The notes under the pieces: model-generated
What the model was told of the DNA's origin: nothing
The model's database searches: none
What the model saw: only the letters and a program-made list of their open reading frames with translations
Assembly: GCA_903869595.1 (NCBI GenBank)
Contig: CAIPZV010000035.1
Span: 1 to 39,216, forward strand
Direction: 5' to 3'
Source: an uncultured beta proteobacterium
GTDB taxonomy: Bacteria; Pseudomonadota; Gammaproteobacteria; Burkholderiales; Burkholderiaceae_C
Length of the DNA stretch: 39,216 bases
Made by a program: the position numbers and the translations under genes
In this document: positions 16,686-25,575 of the stretch, piece by piece
Layout: the number at the start of each line of letters is the position of its first letter
Numbering within the stretch: the stretch's first letter is position 1

Positions 16686-17651
16686 ATGTATTTCAAAGAC
16701 TTACAGCACAAAGCTAAAGTTTTTTCATGGTGCTTGCTGTGCTTGGCTGTGGTAGTTCTGCCTGCCTGTGGCAGCAAGCAGCTACAACCCGCGCCGGTAG
16801 AAGACCGCAATGCGCCTGCCGCCCACAAAAACGCCGGTGCTAGCAAGGAGGACATTCCGGCGGCCAAGGCTGCTCGTTCAGCCACTGGAACCACTGAGCA
16901 ATCTGCGGCACCGCAGGGCCCCGCAGCGGCGCCTGGCGCTGAAAACGCCGGGAAGCCGGGTTATTACACCGTCAAACAGGGAGACACCCTGGCGCGTATC
17001 GGCCTGGAGGCTGGCCAACCCTACCGCGATATTGCACGTTGGAACAACCTAGAAAACCCGAACCGTATTGAGACCGGTCAGGTGCTGCGCATCATTCCGC
17101 CAGGCGCCCCAGAAGACGGCGCAGTCAGTCGCCCGGTAGCAGCCTCCAAAGCTTCGGCCACGCCGCTGCCGCCAGCTGGCAAGCCCGCGCAAGCCGCTAG
17201 CGCCCCCGCTGCTGCGACTTCCCCTGCGGCTCCGGCCAGCGCGCCCGCGGTCGTGGCCACGCCGGCCACGGTAATCGAGGATGATGTTTCCTTTATCTGG
17301 CCGGTACGCGGTGACATCGTGGCCACCTTTGATGAATCCAAAAACCGCAAGGGCCTGGACATTGGGGGCGTGGCAGGGACGCCCATACTGGCAGCAGCTG
17401 AGGGCAAAGTGGTCTATGCCGGCTCGGGCCTGCGCGGCTACGGCAACCTGATCATTGTGAAACACAGTGCCACTTATCTGACAGCTTATGCCCATAACCA
17501 GACCTTGCTGGTGAAAGAGGAGCAGACCGTCAAGCAAGGTCAAAAAATTGCTGAAATGGGCAATAGCGATGCAGACCAAGTCAAGCTGCATTTTGAAGTG
17601 CGCAAATTGGGTAAACCGGTGGACCCGGCCAAATACCTGCCGATTCGCTAA
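16686..17651 (+). CDS. nlpD: Lipoprotein NlpD, LysM + degenerate LytM (M23) domain
   Basis: Murein-associated lipoprotein of 321 aa that activates periplasmic amidases at division. The N-terminal signal ends in a lipobox VLPAC with Cys28. After an Ala/Pro-rich linker comes a LysM domain (about 93-137, YYTVKQGDTLARIG), a second Ala/Pro linker (about 145-195), and a C-terminal M23 fold (about 200-320). The M23 metal site is degenerate: the first His position is Arg221 (RKGLD) and the final HxH reads KLH (Lys300, His302), as in known amidase activators NlpD/EnvC, so it should not hydrolyse peptidoglycan itself. RBS agggag precedes the start by 7 nt. Synteny with surE-pcm is classical. Confidence 0.95.
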   Translation: MYFKDLQHKAKVFSWCLLCLAVVVLPACGSKQLQPAPVEDRNAPAAHKNAGASKEDIPAAKAARSATGTTEQSAAPQGPAAAPGAENAGKPGYYTVKQGDTLARIGLEAGQPYRDIARWNNLENPNRIETGQVLRIIPPGAPEDGAVSRPVAASKASATPLPPAGKPAQAASAPAAATSPAAPASAPAVVATPATVIEDDVSFIWPVRGDIVATFDESKNRKGLDIGGVAGTPILAAAEGKVVYAGSGLRGYGNLIIVKHSATYLTAYAHNQTLLVKEEQTVKQGQKIAEMGNSDADQVKLHFEVRKLGKPVDPAKYLPIR

Positions 17652-17684
17652 CACGCTGGTGGCCTAGGCCGCCTCCAACCCGGG

Positions 17685-19232
17685 TTGAAATGGATGTCTG
17701 ACACCAAGGCGCTTGCGCCTGCTACCCAAGCCGCCAAGCTTGAACTCTCACCGACTGGCGCACCGCCTGCTTTTGTGCCGGACCCTGCACAGGTCGCCGC
17801 TGCGCTTGGCCTGCAAGAACACTTGAGCGTGCTCAGCCTGGACCTCGAAGGCCAAGGCGTAGCGCACCGTGCCGATGGCAAGGTGGTGTTTATTGACGGC
17901 GCTTTGCCCTATGAGGTGGTAAGCGCCCGCATCCACCGCAGCAAGTCTAGTTTTGACAAGGGCACGCTCACCCAGGTGCACCGCGAATCCTCGCAGCGGG
18001 TGGTACCGCACTGCCCGCATTTCGGCTTGCACGAAGGCGCCTGCGGCGGCTGCAAGATGCAGCATTTGCATCCGGCGGCGCAAGTGGCCGTCAAGCAAAG
18101 GGCCTTGGAAGACCAATTCCCCCACATCGGTAAATTGCGCCCCGATCGCATCTTGCGCGCGATTGAAGGCCCCGCCTGGGCCTACCGTTACCGCGCCCGT
18201 TTGTCGGTGCGCTTTGTGCGCAAAAAAGGTGCGGTGCTGATTGGTTTTCACGAACGCAAAAGCCATTTCGTGGCGGATATGAAGCGTTGCCCGGTGTTGC
18301 CGCAGCATGTCAGTGACATGCTCTTGCCTTTGCGTGACTTGATTGCCTCCATGGACGCGGTGCAGCATATTCCCCAAATTGAATTGGCCATTGGCGATCG
18401 GGGCGGGCAGGGTACTTTGGACGTGCAAGGCGATGTGACAGCGCTGGTCTTGCGTCATCTGCTGCCTCTTAGCGATGAAGACCGTGCGCGCTTGCGCGTT
18501 TTTGCGCTGGCGCGACCGGGGCTGCAATGGTGGCTGCAGGCCAAGGGCCCGGATACCATCGTTTTGCTGGACCCTGCAGATGAAGCCCGCACCGGCGCGC
18601 TGGCCTACAGCCTGCCAGATTTCGGCATCACCATGCCGTTTCGCCCGACCGATTTCACGCAGGTCAATCCGCATATCAACCGGGTACTGGTGGCGCGTGC
18701 GCTATCGCTATTGGCAGTGCAAAAAAACGAACGCGTGATCGATTGGTTTTGCGGCCTGGGAAATTTCACGCTGCCTTTGGCCACGCAAGCGCGAGAGGTA
18801 TTAGGTGTAGAGGGCGCCGAGTCCCTGGTGGCGCGCTCTCGAGATAACTACACAATCAATCAAGCCGCGCGCGAAGCTGAGCAAGCCCTGGCACCCACAC
18901 GTTTTGCAGCGCGCAATTTGTTTGAAATAGATAGCGCGGGTTTGCTGGCGGACGGCCATGCCGACAAATGGTTGGTAGATCCGCCGCGCGAAGGTGCTTT
19001 TGCCTTGGTGCAGTCCTTGGTCGCGCTCATGCAGCAAGAGTCAGACACAGACGGATGGAAACCCCCGCGTCGCATTGTCTACGTCAGCTGCAATCCCGCC
19101 ACCCTGGCGCGCGATGCGGCGGTGTTGGTCCACGAGGGAGGCTACCGCTGCACGGCCGCAGGGGTGGTCAATATGTTTGCCCATACTGCCCACGTCGAGA
19201 GCATTGCGGTCTTTGATTTGGAGCGCGTTTAG
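17685..19232 (+). CDS. rlmD: 23S rRNA (uracil-1939-C5)-methyltransferase RlmD
   Basis: Iron-sulfur RNA methyltransferase, 515 aa if started at 17685; an ATG at 17694 (MSDTK) is equally possible, and neither has a clear Shine-Dalgarno. A TRAM-like domain lies around residues 45-105. The [4Fe-4S] cysteines are Cys110, Cys120, Cys123 and Cys202; the first two are spaced by a short insertion ([14 protein letters not shown]) relative to the E. coli spacing. The SAM motif [14 protein letters not shown] and catalytic Cys469 in [13 protein letters not shown] are intact. About 40 extra N-terminal residues precede the TRAM domain. It is convergent with the next gene, 7 nt apart. Confidence 0.94.
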   Translation: MKWMSDTKALAPATQAAKLELSPTGAPPAFVPDPAQVAAALGLQEHLSVLSLDLEGQGVAHRADGKVVFIDGALPYEVVSARIHRSKSSFDKGTLTQVHRESSQRVVPHCPHFGLHEGACGGCKMQHLHPAAQVAVKQRALEDQFPHIGKLRPDRILRAIEGPAWAYRYRARLSVRFVRKKGAVLIGFHERKSHFVADMKRCPVLPQHVSDMLLPLRDLIASMDAVQHIPQIELAIGDRGGQGTLDVQGDVTALVLRHLLPLSDEDRARLRVFALARPGLQWWLQAKGPDTIVLLDPADEARTGALAYSLPDFGITMPFRPTDFTQVNPHINRVLVARALSLLAVQKNERVIDWFCGLGNFTLPLATQAREVLGVEGAESLVARSRDNYTINQAAREAEQALAPTRFAARNLFEIDSAGLLADGHADKWLVDPPREGAFALVQSLVALMQQESDTDGWKPPRRIVYVSCNPATLARDAAVLVHEGGYRCTAAGVVNMFAHTAHVESIAVFDLERV

Positions 19233-19239
19233 GTCTTTC

Positions 19240-20940
19240 CTAGCGCTGCTGCAAAACCCACACGCCGATGTTGTTATCGGACGGATGCATCACCAGGGCT
19301 TTGGCAGCCCATAGTTCTGTGTCAATCTGTGCGGGTAGGGACCGATTGGGGCCAGGTGGAATAAGTAGCCACGGGCAGTCATTGCTCAAGGTGGGGGCGC
19401 TGATGGGCAAATTGCCTATCCAGCGCAGCGCAGCGATTTCGCCGATATTCAATTGTTCGCTGCGCACACAAGCCGGTGCTTTCACTTGTTGCGCCACCAA
19501 GGCGGCCCAGCGGTCGTAGCTTTGGGTGTAATCAAACAGCGAAATACCCATGCTCATCATCAGCGTCCAGCACCAAACGATGCCGCCTGCTGGCAGCACC
19601 AGACTGCGCCAGAGTTCGCGCCGGTGGCGTCCTACCCGCCAATGCACGACCATGCCCCAGGCCATCGTGGAAATGCACGCGACCCATAACGCTAGCCAGG
19701 AAAACTGGGCCTCGAATCCAGGTGCCAGCCGGGCAATATTGATCGCCGGGTTGGGCGGAATGCCGGTAAACATGGCGATAAAGTGAACCCACAAAACCAG
19801 GCCCCAGCCGGTAAAAAACAAAAGCGTGAACCAGTCAATGAGCGAGGCCACCTGGCGCTTGAGGGTGGGCAATGCAAACGCCGCCAAACTCGATATAGCG
19901 GGCAATGCGAGCAACAAAGTGTGTTCTGACGAATGCATCAACCAGGTCGCAATGAGTACGGCAATCACCACCAGTAGCGGCAGCGCAAGGTGCCGACTGG
20001 CTTGGATGTTCCAGAGTTGGCGGCGCCATACCCACAGCGTCCATAACGCCAAGGGCCAGGCTGGCCAGGTGAACCACAGCAGCAATTGGGTATAGCCTTG
20101 CCACGGGGAGGCCAGGTGCAGCGGGCTATCGAGCTTCCAGCGCCACAAATCCAGCCCCGTCGCAACGGCTGCGCAGGCCAGTGTGCTCAGCAGCAAAACC
20201 AGCATGCCCGCTTTGCCCCGGTACAGGCTGGTTGATTGTCCTTCGGTCCCAAACGATTGGTAGACCTCAAAGACCAGTGCGCCCAGACCAAAAATGACCG
20301 CCAGCGTAGGCGCGCCGCTAATGCATAGTCCCATCAGGCTGATGACCAGTGCGACACAGGCCCGTTGCGTGCGCCAGGGCAAGGCACTCACGCCGCTCAG
20401 AAATAGGGCGACAAAGGCTAGTTGAATTAACTCGGGCGAGGTTTCGTGCGCCATAGGCGCCAGACCCAGGCATGCGATGAAGGCAAGCAAGCCGCCATCG
20501 GCAATAGAACGTGCATAGTCAGTTGTAGTGGCCTCGCCGCCAAACGCAAATGCAACCGGTTGCGCACGGGGACTGCGCGCGAGGTAGTAAGTGCCGTACC
20601 AGTGCGCTGCCATCGCCGCGCCCAGCGCCATCATGAACGGGATACGCGCCAGCCACTGCGAGTCCAAACCGCTGCCACCGGCTTGCAACATCCAGGCACC
20701 CAGCCAATAGGGCAGCAGCGCACCTTGTTCCGAGGGTATGCCGGCCAGGGTCGGACGCCACCAATCTGCTTGGCCCCAAGCCAGTTCGGCCATATAGCCT
20801 AGTGCGCCCATATCGGCAAATTTCCAGCCGCTGCGTCCCACGAAGCCGGCCAGCACATACACCACGCAAAGTGACAACAGGGCCAGGCGCGGCAGACGGG
20901 CGGCGCCGGCTTGGGTGACGATGGCAGGAGTGGTGTTCAA
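19240..20940 (-). CDS. Multi-pass membrane protein, GT-C / ArnT-like glycosyltransferase family
   Basis: Integral membrane protein of about 566 aa with roughly 11-13 hydrophobic segments. The first periplasmic loop shows the GT-C pattern: an Asp after the first helix (FADMGALGYMAEL), then W-RPTLAGIP, LLPYWLGAW and LARIPF, which parallels the DE...PPL.YW..R region of ArnT/PMT_2 enzymes that transfer sugars from polyprenyl phosphate to lipid A or protein. A hydrophilic C-terminal region of about 100 residues follows the last helix. The longest frame starts with TTG at 20940 without a clear RBS, so the start is uncertain, though the first helix must be included. Donor and acceptor are unknown; no glycan genes are adjacent. 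Confidence 0.7.
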   Translation of the reverse strand: MNTTPAIVTQAGAARLPRLALLSLCVVYVLAGFVGRSGWKFADMGALGYMAELAWGQADWWRPTLAGIPSEQGALLPYWLGAWMLQAGGSGLDSQWLARIPFMMALGAAMAAHWYGTYYLARSPRAQPVAFAFGGEATTTDYARSIADGGLLAFIACLGLAPMAHETSPELIQLAFVALFLSGVSALPWRTQRACVALVISLMGLCISGAPTLAVIFGLGALVFEVYQSFGTEGQSTSLYRGKAGMLVLLLSTLACAAVATGLDLWRWKLDSPLHLASPWQGYTQLLLWFTWPAWPLALWTLWVWRRQLWNIQASRHLALPLLVVIAVLIATWLMHSSEHTLLLALPAISSLAAFALPTLKRQVASLIDWFTLLFFTGWGLVLWVHFIAMFTGIPPNPAINIARLAPGFEAQFSWLALWVACISTMAWGMVVHWRVGRHRRELWRSLVLPAGGIVWCWTLMMSMGISLFDYTQSYDRWAALVAQQVKAPACVRSEQLNIGEIAALRWIGNLPISAPTLSNDCPWLLIPPGPNRSLPAQIDTELWAAKALVMHPSDNNIGVWVLQQR

Positions 20941-20958
20941 GGTTTCAATGCAGCAAAC

Positions 20959-20990
20959 AAAAAAGGCAGCGCGGGATGCCGGGCTGCCTT
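20959..20990 (-). terminator. Rho-independent terminator after rpmE2
   Basis: On the minus strand, AAGGCAGC (read from 20990) pairs with GCTGCCTT over 8 bp around a 12-nt loop and is followed by six T. It lies 31 nt beyond the rpmE2 stop and just before the GT-C gene start, so the two genes are probably separate units. Confidence 0.75.
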
Positions 20991-21021
20991 GGATTGTGCG
21001 TCAGGCCTGCGCCTGCGCGTT

Positions 21022-21279
21022 TTATTTGGCTGCGGTCTTGCCGAAACGGTTGCGGAATTTCTCCACGCGTCCGCCCATGTTGTCCACGGATTTTTGGGTT
21101 CCCGTGTAGAAAGGGTGCGATTCGCTGGAAGTATCAAGTTTATACAGCGGCAGCTCGCGGCCGTCTTCCATCTTGATCATTTCTTTGGTGTTCGCGCAGG
21201 AGCGGGTGACAAATTTGAAGTTATTGGACAGGTCCACAAAACAAACGTCACGGTAGTTGGGGTGAATGCCAGCTTTCAT
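21022..21279 (-). CDS. rpmE2: 50S ribosomal protein L31, type B
   Basis: Ribosomal protein of 85 aa. The start at 21279 gives the canonical [12 protein letters not shown]; an in-frame ATG 45 nt upstream is discarded. The segment ITRS-like [12 protein letters not shown] and the C-terminal [14 protein letters not shown] identify L31. It lacks the CxxC pairs of the zinc-binding type, so it is the zinc-independent (C-minus) form used when zinc is scarce, or the only copy. I see no Zur-type palindrome upstream, only a small hairpin in the leader. Confidence 0.96.
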   Translation of the reverse strand: MKAGIHPNYRDVCFVDLSNNFKFVTRSCANTKEMIKMEDGRELPLYKLDTSSESHPFYTGTQKSVDNMGGRVEKFRNRFGKTAAK

Positions 21280-21316
21280 AGTCGATCCATCAGATGCGGT
21301 AGCCGCCCATGGGCCC

Positions 21317-21336
21317 TCAGGCAAACGACTGCCTGA
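21317..21336 (-). other. Short hairpin in the rpmE2 leader
   Basis: TCAGGCA and TGCCTGA pair over 7 bp around a 6-nt loop, ending 38 nt before the rpmE2 start codon. No T run follows, so it is not an intrinsic terminator. L31 leaders are autoregulated in some bacteria; a role here is speculation. Confidence 0.35.
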
Positions 21337-21493
21337 TCCAAAGCCCGCAGTACTTGCCGCGGAAAACCACGCATTCTAGCCCAGACGGGCAGCACGCCCT
21401 CGCACGCAGCGCTGTTCGGTTCAGATTGGCGCAATGCGGCGAACTTATCTCCAAGCTTTTACGCTCCGTTTTTGAAATTTTCCACCAGAGGGC

Positions 21494-22588
21494 CTAGGCG
21501 CCGACCAAGGCCGCCGCTTTGACCTGCGCCCAGGCGGGCATGCCTGCTTGCAAACCCAGCGCATGGGCGGCACGCGCCGTAATGCGCGCCCACAGGACAC
21601 TGGTTTCCCCCGTATCGCCGCAAGAAAGCCGCACCAGGCACTGCGAGGGGTGCGTATCCGGCATTATTTCCAGTACGGTCACCGCCAGCAGATTTTGAAT
21701 ACTGCTGACCGGCGGTGTCCCGACGGCCAGGCTGATATCGCGCGCCAGCACGCGAATGCGCACCGGCGCACCCAGGGCCAGCGCCTTGTCTTTAACCCAC
21801 AGGCTGCCACCGGGAAAGCCGACGCGCATCAAATGCCAGGTAGGGTCAAATTCCTTTACGGTGGCATGTAGCAGCACGCCCCAATCTTCGCCGCTGGCCG
21901 CTCCAGCAGCGCTTCGGCCCAGCACCTGGGCCACCGGGCCGCTGTCGGCCAGTTTGCCGTTTTCCAGCACCAGCAGGTGGTCAGCCAGTCGCACCACTTC
22001 GTCCAGCGCGTGCGTCACGTAGAGCATAGGGATATGCACTTCGTCGCGCAGCCGCTCCAGCCAGGGCAGTATCTCTTGGCGCCGCGCCGCATCCAGCGCG
22101 GCCAGCGGCTCGTCCAGTAGCAGTACGCGCGGTTGAAGTGCCAGCGCACTGGAGATGGCAACCCGCTGGCGCTCGCCGCCCGAGAGTTCTTGTACCCGCC
22201 GCTCCAGCAAGTGCCCAATGCCCAGCAGTTCAATGGCTTGTTGCAGATACTTCTGCCCGGCCTCCTGCTGCTTACTGCGGCGCAGCCCAAACTGAAGATT
22301 GCCTTTTACCGTCAGGTGCTCGAACAAACTCGCCTCTTGAAAGACATAGCCTAGTGGCCTGCGCCAGGTGGGTAGAAAGACGTCCGCATCCTGCCAAACC
22401 TGGCCCCCCATTCTTATAAAACCCTGGGCGGGCCGCTCCAGGCCAGCAACGCAGCGCAGCAAACTGGTTTTACCGGAACCCGATGCGCCAAACACCGCCG
22501 TTATGCCTTGCGACGGCAGACGGATATCTATCTCCAGGCTGAATTCCTGGCGCTTTAGTTGCAGGGTGATTTGGTTATCGGCGGGCAC
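21494..22588 (-). CDS. modC: Molybdate ABC transporter ATP-binding protein ModC (GTG start)
   Basis: ATPase subunit of the molybdate importer, 364 aa. Walker A GASGSGKTS (34-42), signature LSGGERQR, Walker B LLLDEPLAALD and switch His in YVTHALDE are all canonical. The C-terminal third is the Mop/TOBE oxyanion-binding part (HATVKEFDP, IRVLARDISLA). Start is GTG at 22588, 2 nt after the modB stop, with ggaag upstream, so translation is coupled. Order modA-modB-modC is the classical one. The gene is followed by a 214-nt gap holding the rpmE2 upstream region; no clear terminator was found there. Confidence 0.96.
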   Translation of the reverse strand: MPADNQITLQLKRQEFSLEIDIRLPSQGITAVFGASGSGKTSLLRCVAGLERPAQGFIRMGGQVWQDADVFLPTWRRPLGYVFQEASLFEHLTVKGNLQFGLRRSKQQEAGQKYLQQAIELLGIGHLLERRVQELSGGERQRVAISSALALQPRVLLLDEPLAALDAARRQEILPWLERLRDEVHIPMLYVTHALDEVVRLADHLLVLENGKLADSGPVAQVLGRSAAGAASGEDWGVLLHATVKEFDPTWHLMRVGFPGGSLWVKDKALALGAPVRIRVLARDISLAVGTPPVSSIQNLLAVTVLEIMPDTHPSQCLVRLSCGDTGETSVLWARITARAAHALGLQAGMPAWAQVKAAALVGA

Positions 22589-22590
22589 TG

Positions 22591-23271
22591 TTAGCTTCCC
22601 ATACGCAAGCCGCGCTTTTGCAGGAGGTTCAGGCCCAAGAGCACGGCAAATGAAAATACCAACATCCCCGCCGCGAGGGTGTGCGCCTGGCTATAGGCCA
22701 TGGCTTCCACATGGCCGTAGATTTGGGTGGCCAGTACCTGCGTCTGGCCCGGTATGTTGCCGCCCATCATCAGCACCATGCCAAACTCACCGATGGTGTG
22801 GGCAAAGCTGAGCACAGCAGCGCTTACAAAGCCCGGCCGGGCCAACGGCAGCGCCACGCTAAAAAACGCGTCCAAAGGCGAGGCGCGCAGGGTGGCTGCC
22901 AACTCCATTGGCCGGTTGCCCATGGCTTGAAAAGCGTGCAGCAGGGGTTGCACCGCAAACGGTAGCGAATAAACCACCGAGCCCACCACCAAGCCAGCGA
23001 AAGTAAAGGGCAGGATGCCCAGCCCGAGAAGCAGCGTCAAGTGCCCTAGCGGTCCCTCCGGCCCTAGCGTAACTAGCAGGTAAAAGCCCAAAACTGTGGG
23101 CGGCAACACCAGCGGCAGCGAGGTCAGCGCGGCCACCGGCGCCCGCCAGGCCGAGCGGCTGCGCGCCAGCCACCAGGCGAGCGGGCTGGCAAGCAGCAGC
23201 AAAACTAAGGTGCTGATGCTCGCCAGACGCAGCGTCAGGCCGATGGCAGTCCAGTCTTGCGGGGACAACAT
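22591..23271 (-). CDS. modB: Molybdate ABC transporter permease ModB
   Basis: Inner-membrane permease of 226 aa with about five to six hydrophobic segments. The conserved stretch [16 protein letters not shown] and the EAA cytoplasmic loop ([22 protein letters not shown]) that docks on ModC are plain. It starts 11 nt after modA and ends 2 nt before modC, forming a tight operon. Confidence 0.96.
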   Translation of the reverse strand: MLSPQDWTAIGLTLRLASISTLVLLLLASPLAWWLARSRSAWRAPVAALTSLPLVLPPTVLGFYLLVTLGPEGPLGHLTLLLGLGILPFTFAGLVVGSVVYSLPFAVQPLLHAFQAMGNRPMELAATLRASPLDAFFSVALPLARPGFVSAAVLSFAHTIGEFGMVLMMGGNIPGQTQVLATQIYGHVEAMAYSQAHTLAAGMLVFSFAVLLGLNLLQKRGLRMGS

Positions 23272-23282
23272 AGTTGCGGCTC

Positions 23283-24047
23283 TTAATGGGTGTAGCCGTG
23301 CTCGCGCATCAGGGCGCGTGCGCGCGGCGATTGCAGGAACTGCAGGAATGCCAACGCTGCGGGATTGGCCTGGCCAGGCTTCAATAACACCGCGTCCTGG
23401 CGCAAAGGGCTGTGCAAGGATTCAGGCACCAACCAAGTGGAACCGGCCACGGGATTGCCATCCACGATCAGCTGAGAGCGAGCAATCAAGCCTAATTCGG
23501 CGTTGCCGCTTGCCACGAATTGGTAGGCCTGGGCCACGCTGTCGCCCTGCACCAAACGGTCTTTGACCTGCGCAAATAGGCCCATGCGCTCCATGACTTG
23601 CATGGCCGCTGCACCGTAGGGCGCAAGCCGGGGGTCGGCAATGGCCAGACGCTTGAATCGGGCCGAACGCAAAACATCGCCTTGCGCGTCCACAAGGTCT
23701 GTCTGCTTGCTCCATAAAACCAGGCGACCCACCGCGTAGGTGAAGCGGCTGCCGGGCACTGTAAAACCTTCCTGTTCCAAAAGCAGCGGGGTTTGCGCAT
23801 CGGCGGCCAGCAATACCTGGAAAGGGGCACCATTTTTGATTTGGGCGTAAAACTTGCCGGTGGCGCCGGTAATGATGCGGGCCTGGTGCCCGCTTTCCCG
23901 CTCGAATACCTGGGATAGGACTTTCATGGTGCCGGAAAAATTGGCGGAGACAGCCACCTGGACCTCCGCAGCGTCTGCGCCATGCGCCGCCATGCCCAAC
24001 CAAAGGAGGCTCCAACACCCTATCCAATTGCGCCGCACCATGCCCAT
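23283..24047 (-). CDS. modA: Molybdate ABC transporter substrate-binding protein ModA
   Basis: Periplasmic molybdate/tungstate-binding protein of 254 aa. A Sec signal peptide covers about the first 26 residues (basic start VRRN, hydrophobic core, cleavage near ADA-AEV). The mature start [11 protein letters not shown] contains the oxyanion-binding Ser/Asn region, with [11 protein letters not shown] following. ATG at 24047 is used; a second ATG at 24041 is possible. On the minus strand a TATACT box lies at 24075-24080 but has no good -35, and I found no convincing ModE palindrome, so control by molybdate is not visible here. Confidence 0.95.
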   Translation of the reverse strand: MGMVRRNWIGCWSLLWLGMAAHGADAAEVQVAVSANFSGTMKVLSQVFERESGHQARIITGATGKFYAQIKNGAPFQVLLAADAQTPLLLEQEGFTVPGSRFTYAVGRLVLWSKQTDLVDAQGDVLRSARFKRLAIADPRLAPYGAAAMQVMERMGLFAQVKDRLVQGDSVAQAYQFVASGNAELGLIARSQLIVDGNPVAGSTWLVPESLHSPLRQDAVLLKPGQANPAALAFLQFLQSPRARALMREHGYTH

Positions 24048-24097
24048 ACATTCCTGTTATGCCTGCTTGGAGTCAGTATAGGTCGCAGGCGCAGACC

Positions 24098-24128
24098 AAA
24101 AAAAGCAAAGGCCCTTGCGGGCCTTTGC
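24098..24128 (-). terminator. Rho-independent terminator after the YccA/BI-1 gene
   Basis: A perfect 10-bp stem, GCAAAGGCCC with GGGCCTTTGC, encloses a 4-nt loop and on the minus strand is followed by seven T. It lies 49 nt past the stop of the 24178 gene and separates it from modABC. Confidence 0.9.
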
Positions 24129-24177
24129 TGCTTAAAGGTCGGGCAGATTTATCTTGCCCAACTAATAGGAATGGCGC

Positions 24178-24873
24178 TTAGTCGCGCTCACCGCCGAAAA
24201 TGCCCAGCAGCGCCAGCAGGCTTTGGAAGACGTTGATGATGTCCAGGTAGAGCGCCAAGGTGGCAGTGATGTAGTTGGTTTCGCCGCCGTCGATGATTTG
24301 CTTGATGTCATACAGCATGTATGCGCTGAAGATGGCAATCGAAATCATGGACAAAACCATCATGCCCACGGTGGAGCCGACAAACATATTGATGATGCCA
24401 CCCACCAAAAGTACGATGACGCCGACAAACAGCCATTGGTTCATGCCTGACAGGTCGCGCTTGATGACCGTAGCCAGCGAGGCCATAACCAGGAAAACGC
24501 CTGCCGTGCCACCAAAGGCGGTCATGATCAGGTCTGGGCCATTCTTAAAGCCCAGCACGGACTCAATCAGGCGGGACAACATCAGCCCCATGAAAAAGGT
24601 AAAGGCCAGCAACATGGGCACGCCTGCGGCTGAGTTTTTCGTCTTCTCAATGCCGTAAATAAAACCAAAGGCCATGGCCAAGAAAAGTACCATGCCCAAT
24701 GCGCCGCTAAATAGCTGCCCCAATCCAAGCGCTACACCGGCCCAAGCGCCTAGCACCGTGGGCACCAGACTGAGCGCTAGCAGCCAATAAGTGTTGCGCA
24801 AAACCTTGTTGCGCTGCTCCAGGCTTACGCCGTATTCCAGACCTTGTTCCAAAAAGGAAGCTTGTTCATTCAT
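24178..24873 (-). CDS. Bax inhibitor-1 / YccA family membrane protein
   Basis: Seven-helix inner-membrane protein of 231 aa. Start at 24873 has an aggag site 8 nt upstream and gives the usual soluble N-terminus (MNEQ...LEQRNKVLRNTYWLLA). The C-terminal end shows ALYLDIINVFQSLLALLGIFG, typical of the family, in which an Asp pair of the last helices forms the pH-sensing calcium leak site in homologues such as BsYetJ; YccA in E. coli modulates FtsH. It has its own promoter and terminator, so it is a single-gene unit. Confidence 0.93.
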   Translation of the reverse strand: MNEQASFLEQGLEYGVSLEQRNKVLRNTYWLLALSLVPTVLGAWAGVALGLGQLFSGALGMVLFLAMAFGFIYGIEKTKNSAAGVPMLLAFTFFMGLMLSRLIESVLGFKNGPDLIMTAFGGTAGVFLVMASLATVIKRDLSGMNQWLFVGVIVLLVGGIINMFVGSTVGMMVLSMISIAIFSAYMLYDIKQIIDGGETNYITATLALYLDIINVFQSLLALLGIFGGERD

Positions 24874-24910
24874 AGTCCATCTCCTAAAGATACCCGTTGA
24901 AGGTGGGGAG

Positions 24911-24940
24911 ATTTTAGGCACTTACAAGGCCTTGTGCCAA
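24911..24940 (-). promoter_or_regulatory. Sigma70-type promoter of the YccA/BI-1 gene
   Basis: Read on the minus strand: -35 TTGGCA (24940-24935), 18-nt spacer, -10 TAAAAT (24916-24911). The expected start point is about 30 nt before the ATG at 24873. It is the best-formed promoter I found in the window. Confidence 0.6.
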
Positions 24941-25064
24941 TTTGGACGCTCGCATTAGCCCGATATTCGGCAGGGTTGCCCTTCGCGCAGGCGCTTAAAT
25001 CGGCGCGGCGAGAGCGGTTATGCTGGCATATTTGCTCTTCTTAACCCTTTTATTGGACGTTTGT

Positions 25065-25472
25065 ATGAAAACTAAAGCCACGCTCGAACTATCAGATTTG
25101 AAAACCATTGCCGCAGCCGCTGAAGCCGAAGCGCTTAAACACGGCTGGGCCGTCTGTATCGCCATCGTGGATGACGGCGGCAATTTAATGTGGTTCCAAC
25201 GCCTGGACGGCGTAGCCCCTATTTCCGCTCAAATTGCCCCGGCCAAGGCCCGCACCTCCGCGCTGGGCATGCGGGAAAGCAAGGTTTACGAGGAAATGAT
25301 TAACGGGGGCCGGATGTCCTTCCTAAGCGCGCCAGAATTGCAGGGCATGCTCGAAGGCGGCGTGCCCATCATGAAGGACGGGCAGTGCATTGGCGCGGTG
25401 GGTGTCAGTGGCGTCAAGTCCAGCGAAGACGCGCAAGTAGCGCGTGCAGGTATTGCGGCCATCGGGCTTTAA
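25065..25472 (+). CDS. GlcG/HbpS family heme-binding-like protein
   Basis: Protein of 135 aa of the GlcG/HbpS (DUF336) family. It shows the usual pattern: helix AAAAEAEALKHGW, strand CIAIVDDGGNLMWFQRLDGV, a helix with PAKARTSA, and the C-terminal GGVPIMKDGQCIGAVGVSG. Family members bind heme or act as small accessory proteins near glycolate or propanediol genes; the true role is unsettled. Start at 25065 is preferred because it begins the conserved fold; an in-frame ATG at 25020 would add 15 hydrophobic residues. The gene stands alone and faces ppsR across a 103-nt gap holding a strong hairpin. Confidence 0.85.
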   Translation: MKTKATLELSDLKTIAAAAEAEALKHGWAVCIAIVDDGGNLMWFQRLDGVAPISAQIAPAKARTSALGMRESKVYEEMINGGRMSFLSAPELQGMLEGGVPIMKDGQCIGAVGVSGVKSSEDAQVARAGIAAIGL

Positions 25473-25485
25473 AAACGGCGAACCA

Positions 25486-25510
25486 TGTCCCGCACCTAGG
25501 GTGCGGGACA
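25486..25510. terminator. Perfect 11-bp hairpin between convergent genes, possible bidirectional terminator
   Basis: TGTCCCGCACC (25486-25496) and GGTGCGGGACA (25500-25510) are exact reverse complements with a 3-nt centre. It lies 14 nt after the GlcG-like stop and 65 nt from the ppsR end. No T run is present on either side, so it is either a U-poor terminator, an mRNA 3'-end stabiliser, or a protein-binding palindrome. Confidence 0.5.
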
Positions 25511-25575
25511 GCCTGAGATTGGTGACTATGGGCAGCCAGGCCGGTTTTTGGCCATTCAGGCCGCCAGCAGGCACG

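Noticed and set aside
24048..24097. Search for a ModE palindrome or molybdenum-cofactor riboswitch before modA
   Set aside because: Only a TATACT box is seen; there is no inverted repeat of the ModE type and the 50-nt space is too short for a Moco riboswitch.
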